From positions 90,491,795 through 90,555,794 of the forward strand of contig NC_134843.1 in NCBI RefSeq assembly GCF_965363235.1: a DNA stretch of 64,000 bases, given 5' to 3'. Shown in pieces: positions 24,501 through 33,500 of the stretch. The DNA comes from Mytilus galloprovincialis (lineage: Eukaryota > Mollusca > Bivalvia > Mytilida > Mytilidae). Numbering within the stretch: the stretch's first letter is position 1; each line of letters begins with the position of its first letter. Both the position numbers and the translations under genes were made by a program. Under the pieces are notes generated by a model. That model did no database searches. It saw only the letters and a list, made by a program, of their open reading frames with translations, and had not been told where the DNA came from.

Positions 24501-27500
24501 ATTCTATGATAACTTATGAATTCTTTTAAATAAAGGCAACAGTAGTATACCGCTGTTCAAAACTCATAAATCCATGGACAAAAAACAAAATCGGGGTAAC
24601 AAACTAAAACCGAGGGAAACGCATTAAATATAAGAGGAGAACAACGACACAACACCGAAAAGCAACACACAAAACACCACGAGAATAACAAATATAACAT
24701 CAAAACCAAATACAAGAATTTGGGATAGATAAGTACCGTGCCACGTCTTATCTAAAAAATAAGAGAAAACACAAACGACTCAACGTTAAAATGCAACACA
24801 CACAGAAACGAACAATATTATAACAATGGCCATCTTCCTGACTTGGTACAGGACACTTTTAAAGGGGAATAAAAGTGGTGGGTTGAACCTGGTTTTATGG
24901 CATGCCAAACCTCGCACTTTAATGGCAAAGTTAAATATAACATTGAAATGACAACATAATATTACAGGACTACAATACAAATAAAAAGGAGACCATATTA
25001 GACAAAGAAAAGCATGATTAATAGATAACAAAAAGCATCAGGTTTAAAATTCAATACGCCAAAAACGCGTCTTGTCCACACAAGACTCAATAGTGACGCA
25101 CAGATTTAAAAGATCGAAAGTGAAAAAAGTACAAAGTTGTACAGCACTGAAGATCAAAAGTTGAAAAGGTTTTGCCAAATACGGCATTGTTTGTATGCCC
25201 GGGATAAGAACATTCTTATTATATAGAACAATTCATGCTATTGCAAACAGTAAATTTTATCAAATGAATATGAAAGAGATATACATAATCGATCATAATC
25301 ATGATAACGAAACTGAAGTATTAACTAATTACAGAAAACTAAACCCGAATACATAACGCCCAGATATAAAAGATCGAAAGTGAAAAAAGTACAAAGTTGT
25401 ACAGCACTGAAGATCAAAAGTTGAAAAGGTTTTGCCAAATACGGCATTGTTTTTATGCCCGGGATAAGAACACTTTTATATAGAACGATTCATGCTATTG
25501 CAAACAGTAAATTTTAACAAATGAATGTGAAAGATATATTCATAATGAAACTGAAGTATTAACTTATTACAGAAAACTAAACCCGAATACATGATGCCAA
25601 GTTCAATACAGCATAGACACACCCGAATCAATCCAGGCGTCAACGCAATTAAAAAAAAAAAAAAAAAAAAAAAAAATGACGTCACATACGATGGTGAAAA
25701 GGCAAACGTTATGCTACATTTGAATTTATGAAATTTAGAAACAGCATGACGTCACACATGAAAAACTATAATTCAAAAGTGAGATAGAATTAGAATTTAA
25801 CACTTAAATTGTGTGTTTTAGGGAATACCTCAACTTTTTCTGCAGATGAAAAAACAGACCATAAGCAGATCCGGTAAATATATTTAAAGAATAAAATGTC
25901 AATCGAACATTTGATGAGTTTTTTTTTATCAAATGGAACTGGATATCAAATTTCTTGCTATTACATTTTAAAGAAATTTTATATTTATAACAAAGTTACA
26001 AAAAAGTACCTACCTCCAAGGTAAATAAAAAAAGAGTTGATCATAGACCTGAGAAAGTAAACGAATGCTTTGTAAGTAGAAATATTGATACTTATAATAA
26101 TGGGGCGCAATGGAATATATACGTCACCTATAATCAGGGGTTTGCACTTCCTTTCGGAGCAGCAATTCCGTCCCTTATCCCTGATCTTCAAATTTATAGC
26201 ATTACGGGTACCACTATTGTTAAAAACATGTATTGCTTACCCTCCAGCTAAAGTGAACTTCGATATACTGTGTGGCTGATTTTGCTCAATCTATAGATTT
26301 CTGCAAAGGGTTTGTTGGCTGTTTAAGATAACTAATCTGGAAAATCGGGTTATATTTGTTCACGTATTTCGACTCTTTAATAATATGAAATTGATTTTAA
26401 ATGAGACTGTCATATCTGCACTTAAATGTAAAGTTCAATATATCCTTTTCAGCTCTCAATACAATTAACACAATGGCAAGGAGAATTCTTTGTTTTTTCG
26501 TCTCTATGTGTTGTGCCGGGTACCTTTAGCTGTTGAATTGCCATGGGGTAGCCTGTCCAACATTAATAACTGTGATTGATTTAACCTTTAGTACCTTTCT
26601 ATTTTTTTTAAAACAACATTTTCACCTAAATCAAAGTCTAAAACGCTTGCCTTTAAACATGATTTTTTTTCTATTGAAGATCACTTATACAACGCATACA
26701 CAAACCTTAAAATTGAAGAAAGAAGAAGCCAAATAACACAAATACAGATTCAGATCTCTGAGCTAACGGCACCAGACAGACCACGTGTCGACATTGAGGT
26801 AAATAACTTTTACTGTTGCCTAAAGATAAAAAATGTACAGTTGTTATTTCATTTTGTGTATTTTGAAAGCAAAATTAATTGTTAGTAGATTTATATTTTG
26901 ATGAACTTAAATTATAATGTCTTCCACTTTCCGTGTATCTTTTTCTTGCTTTGTTTTCCCCCCTCGTAATATGTCGCTTAGATATTTGTTATCGAATAGT
27001 TTATACGTTTTTAAAACTGACACCTCTTAAATGAACACTTTTATTTGTCCCCGATGACGTTTTTTCTTGTCTATACTACTCATTCGCAAAACTATTAATA
27101 TGTCATCAAATTGCTCTTAATATTCTCAGGATCATCAGAATTATTTTGACCGAAGTGATTTGGATATTCAAAAGAGAATTGTTTCCGTTTTCATATACGA
27201 CATTAGTGAAATGTTATCGTTTTTCATAAACCACAGGTGATAGGTATATGAAAGCCATATATTTTTTGGAATCTGTGTTAATCGAGAGCTATCAATTGAC
27301 TCAAGAATTGACAGTTAAAACCGTCAGTGAACATTTTCCAACCGAAATATCTGCATTTGGAGTGGAAAGATCATCAATTGGTCTCTTTAAGGTTGCAAAG
27401 GAGTAGCAAACACAAGAACACAGTGTTTTGAAAGATAGCTTTTTTTGCATCGTAAGGTGTTGGCTGGAGTAGTGTCAGTTGCAAAAGTATATACACTGTT

Positions 27501-30500
27501 CAAAATCATTAACCAACTATATAAGTGACATCTTGCTAAACAACCAAACAGTGAGACAAAAGAAATTGGTTTCAATTGAATTCGTTTTTCTTAATATTTT
27601 TCAGTCATCATGTCTTCAATCTTAAATATCGGCAATATCTTATTTATATCGTTTGAATAAGTATCGATCGGAAAAGGGTCATATGGTCAAACTTTATATG
27701 TCAAATAAAGAATAAAAACAAAAATGTTGAAAAGATAAACATCAGTCCACAAACACTGCACAGAAAACTAACAATTGGGTAAAACGAATAACATCAAAAA
27801 CGAGGAGGACATCAGATGTTCCCGAATCATAAGTAGTTCCTGCTTTGTAAAGAGCACCCGTTTTGTAAATCAAATGCTGAATTGTCTCGTAAGTCAGGTT
27901 AATATGATTTCTCATTTTTATTTGATTAATTATCTTGTTTGAGTTGCATGACACGGTATATCATATAATACAGATAAAATTCATCCTTATGTATCCAAAT
28001 TCTATAAACAGAATGACCATATACATGTTCGGGAGCCTGTAACAACTGCGCTGATAGACAGAATTAGATCACATTTGGAATCAGATACATTTATCAACGT
28101 ACTGAAAATGAAAAGTTGTCCAACATGGACAAAAACAGATGGACAAAGTGACACATACCTTCTTGTAAGTTTGGCCAGCATGGTATTTTTCATTTTGATA
28201 GTTTAAAATTAAATTATTTTTTTTCAATATTCGAACTATAAATTTAAACGTTTTTGTACGAAAAAAATCATTTTTTTTAAATTTTACCAAAAGTATATAT
28301 ATCAATGTCAAAGAATCAAGTTCGTTTGCTTATTTTTAACACGACATCATTTATCTATGACAGACTCGATATTGACACTCGATTGAAATAAAAGTTAAAA
28401 AGTATGAACACGAAAAGAATAATTGACATATAATTAAGAATGGTTTTGTCAAATAAAGCTAAAGTTATCTTTTTATGGACTATTCAGATAGAAAGAAAAG
28501 TCAAGGGTAAACCATACAAAGTCTTCTATACTCAGATATATACATATATGCATTCAAATTTAATTTGTTTTGTTTTCGCAACGTTGTGTATGTTTAGTAT
28601 ATAAAAAAATCAGAGAACATTATTAACCGATTAAGACTTTTATCTTTTCATGCATTAATCAGTTGAAATTTATGACTGAAATTTTGAACGTTTTCATGTC
28701 TGGTGTCAAAAGTCTAACTTTTTTGCAATAGTTATACGTTGCGACGTAATTTTGGACAAAAAGTGCTAGAAAATAGTCCAAAACATTCTCTTAATAATTG
28801 ATATATCAGTTAGCTAAAAAATGGATTCAGCCATCATTTTTGGACGCACGTTGCGAAAACTCGAGTGAAATAACAACTCTCCGTTAAAGAATCGATTTTT
28901 TTCTTTTGGAATAATATGTAAACCTGAAATTCTGTGTTAATAAAAAGAACTTGTTAAATCCAAATAAGATATAAACTATTTTTCGAGAGTGCATATCAAT
29001 TATGACATTGTGACTAAATTTCATGAAGAATCAATGTAAGATATAATTTGTATTGCGAAAACTATGCAGAAAAAAACGAAATGACGTGAATGAATGCAAT
29101 AAGTAATAATTCAGAAATTTGTCTGTGCATTTATAATTGCAATTTTGAAAAACGAAAAAAATCGATATAAATTCGAGATCAATTTTTTGAGATTTCAGCG
29201 TATGCAGCGTACAAATAATGCTATACGAGTTTTTATATCTCTTCCGTCGGAAATATTGCAACAAAAGCATTACATAAAACATTTTATGCATGAAACAATA
29301 ATTCATATTCTTTCATAATAAATGTGTGATCAATGTATGTTTATAAAAAATTTTGACCGACACAAGATATGGTCACAAAGATAGTCATTAATAAACCAAG
29401 AAAAAAGTAAAATCACAAAAAGACTGAACTCCGAGGAAAATTCAAGACGGAAAGTCCCTAATCAAATAGCAAAATCAAATGATAAAACACATCAAACGAA
29501 TAGACAACAAGAATTTTGTGCTTTATTTTAGTCTATTTTGAAATAACCAAGTATAAACCATAGACCATATTACCTAAATTTGTTGTGGCTTGAAACATTT
29601 AGAAGTGTTAGATACTAATTGTAATGATTTTTTGACATGACGTCTAGGATTATAGTATGGACTGCAGAACAAGTGTTATGGAAATAGCAAATTCAAGACA
29701 TTTCGGGGATCCCTTTATTGATATTGTTAAGAAGAAAAACATTGACTTAGTTCTGAAAATGGTGAAGTTCGTTATGGAAATGAATCGTTGTTCGTGGATT
29801 CTTGGATCAGTACGATGTGCCGATATGTACCTGTGTAATGAAAATGATCAGGTAAGTAGGCTACAATGGATACTTTTCGAAGGTTTTTTTTATATCTTCT
29901 TAATAAAGCTTATATCGATTTATGATATACTGAGGATTTTTCTATTTTAGTGGGTACCAATATTCGTGACTCGAGAAAATCTTGTAATTTCGTGGATATT
30001 TGATTTCATGGTTATGCACACGTCTAAATACTTAGTCTAGCATAATATGGAATATGTGAATTTCATTCAGCATTTAAATAAAGGCGACAGTAGTGTACCG
30101 ATGTTCAAAACTCATAAATCGATAGAAAAAAAAACAAATCCGGGTCACAAACCAAAACCGAGGAAACGCATTAAATATAAGAGGAGAATGACGACACAAC
30201 ATTAAAATGTAACATACACAGAAACGAACTAGGCATTAGACAAAATCCGATGAGAATAACAAATATAACATCAAAACTAAATACATGAATTTGGGATAGA
30301 AAAGTGTATGTTTACCTGTACCAAACAAATCCTGGAAAACTGGTATCCCACGAATATTGATGAATCCACAGTATTGGTATTTTAAAAAGTTATTTACTAT
30401 CTCTATTGCTATCTTAACTATTTTATGTCTTAATATATACTTAAAAGTTTTCTATTCCATTTTTGTTTTGTTTTGTTTTGATTTGAATATTTTCTTTTCT

Positions 30501-33500
30501 TAAACGATGCGCCTGAATGTACAAAAACATCTCATAACATATATCAACTAAGTAGTTATCACACATTTTTGTAAAAGAAGAAATTGATATATCGCTGGTG
30601 AAATGATAAAACCGTGTCAGTTACATTTTACCAATTCATAATTAAGTAATAATGGATAATTGAATTGAAATTAGAAAAATATTAATCAAAAACTTTTATA
30701 AGATTTTCATAATTGTCATGACAATATTAATGATTGAAACATAATTATAACATTGGGATACCTGAATATGTTTGGGTGATTTTGTATTACCCAATCTAAA
30801 GAGTTAACTGTACATTTCTCATGGACTGTTGTTTTTCTTTCTGTAGTATTCTTTGCAATTGTTTACTGATTTACCCTCCTTATCATCATACAGTTTTAAT
30901 TAAATATTTACTTTTCTTATACGTTTTGATACGACACGAATGGCACTATGTACATAAGTACATCATATTTTTATGTTTAACTAAAGGTTGTGATGGCTAG
31001 ATTAGGAAGAATGTTATGGTTTGACCGCTCAGGATTAGAAGATGATTATGTTATTGCTAGTCAAGATTGTACAGATGATATGAGATGGTTTGTTAAATTT
31101 AGTTTATTAATGATTGATTTTGAAGTATGCATTTTACACTTATTCAGCGACCAAAACCTTCAAACTTGTGCGTGTCTTATAAACAGAGGTACTTGTTTTA
31201 AAAAAAACCACTCATTATAATATGTTGATAATACCCTGCGACTGTGATCTTCAATGCAAAATGGTAGCGTGATTGACATTAAGCACAAATCTACTCAAAC
31301 AGGTGGTGCTGGAAGTTGTCTTGATATTGAGGTGAGGTAAAAATTACTTTAGAAAGAAGACAAAACAATAAAAGTTATATTACAATGCATATTTATGTTG
31401 GTATGTTAAAAACAATTATTTGTGTCAATGGTTGCTACACAATATTCTTTCTTTTTCTTTACATCATATTTCTGCAAGACTTGATTAATCGTACTAAAAA
31501 AAATTAATTAAATAGACATTTTAAAGTGAAATAAAATATTTTTTAATACACAGGTGCCCAATAGAAGTGTTGCAATTCAAACAGTACTCATTTGCTTCAG
31601 ACGTGTACTCACTAGCTATGACAATCTATGAGTTTTTCATGACTTTGTCTGTTAATCAAAAAGATCCAATGGCAGGAGAATTGGAATCAGCACCATTTCC
31701 AAACGTGGCTTTGGAGGATGTAAGTTTATGTCAAACTGTGGCTAAAGTGTGTCTGTGTGTAAATTGAATAACATAGGAAACATTTGACGGATATGCAATT
31801 GTGATTTTATCAGTGTATTTCTTCCTAAATTATTTCAGTCGTTGGTCATTTGGCATGAAAATAATCTTATTCTAATATAAAAAAAAAGAACATGTGGTAT
31901 GATTGTCAATAAGACAACTCTCCACAAGAGACCAACATAACACGGGAATTAACAACTATAGGTCACCATATGCCCTTCAACAATGAGCAATGCCCATACC
32001 GCATAGTCAGCTATAAAAAGGCCCCGAAATGACAATGTAAAATAATTCAAAAGAGAAAACTAGCGGCCTAATTTATGTACAAAAAAATGAACGAAATACA
32101 AATATGTAACAGATAAACAAACTACAACCACATAATTAGTTTTGTAAAGAATCTAGCTGTTTTTGTTTTTAGTTTTAACATTTTATGCGTAGAATAAAAT
32201 GACTAGTATCATAAGAAAATTATATTTTTACGAATAAACGTGAAATGGTAATCCAGTTTAATTACAATTCAAGATGGAGGCATTTTGCTGTAAAAATATC
32301 AATCTTGCCAACATATGTTATTACCCTATCACGTAATGGGCGAACTTATGATCAGTGTAGTAACAGTTTAGATTTAAATACACCTATTCTCAGTCGAAGA
32401 TCTATATGGTTACTAAAAATGACTGTAAATGCATAGAAAATTAATTTGAAAGTCAATTGTATATTTAAAAAAAAAGCCACATTGCCACCTGCTGTTATTT
32501 TTTATAAGTTATTGCATTAAGCCTTGTCATTAGGAAGATAAAAAAGCTGATCTCTTAAATTTATTGTCTCACCCTTTTTCTATCTGTACAACAGTATTCA
32601 TTGTCGTCTATTTAGTTGCGTGACAACCTATTCAGAGATTGCAAGCCAGATCAGCCAGAGGCCTGCCCAGAGTGGTTGTATGAACAAATGTGTCGATGTT
32701 GGAGTAAGGACAAGGACAAACGTCCTACCTGTGGAGAACTTTACACAATCATAGAAAAACATTTACGGTAAATATACAAAATCTTTTTATTCCAGCAATT
32801 TCTAAATTAATAGTTTCATATTTTTTTACACGATTGACCTGCCGATACTTTTGGAACAGCTGAATTCAGTCACAATTTTTTGACAAGGTTTGTAATACTG
32901 AATGTTCCATTTTCTATGTCTTTTATTGTATTTATTGATTTATCGTCGTTTTTCTATTTTTCCCCATGATGCTTTTTGTTAACATTTTCAATTCATGATG
33001 CAACATGTCATATTCTCTCTCTTTTGTTATTGGTGTAAATAAAGGCAACAGTAGTATACCGCTGTTCGAAACTCATAAATCGATAGAGACAAAAAAAAAA
33101 CAAATCCGGGTAACAAACAAAAACTTAGGGAACAGTGTAATAGTAATATTACCTTATTACTGTTTGACTAGAATATGAATCATGTTCTTTGTTTCTATGA
33201 TTTTCAGAACGGAAGAAAATGTTTCTGAACAAGATCAGTATGATAAGATAACCGAACAGACAGACAATAATGATCAGTACGATGACATCCTAGAAAATGG
33301 AGCCAAAAATAATCTTAGTGTTAGTGAAATGGAAGGGGATTACGAAAGTATTCCTTTTGATTGTGTTAATAGTGACAGTGATTCTGAGGATAATGAAATT
33401 TTGTTACGAAAACAACAGCAAAGAAAAACTAAAGGAATACTATTAGATACGAACGCTGATGCAAACTCAACAGATAGCATGGAATATGGTTTTGTTACAA

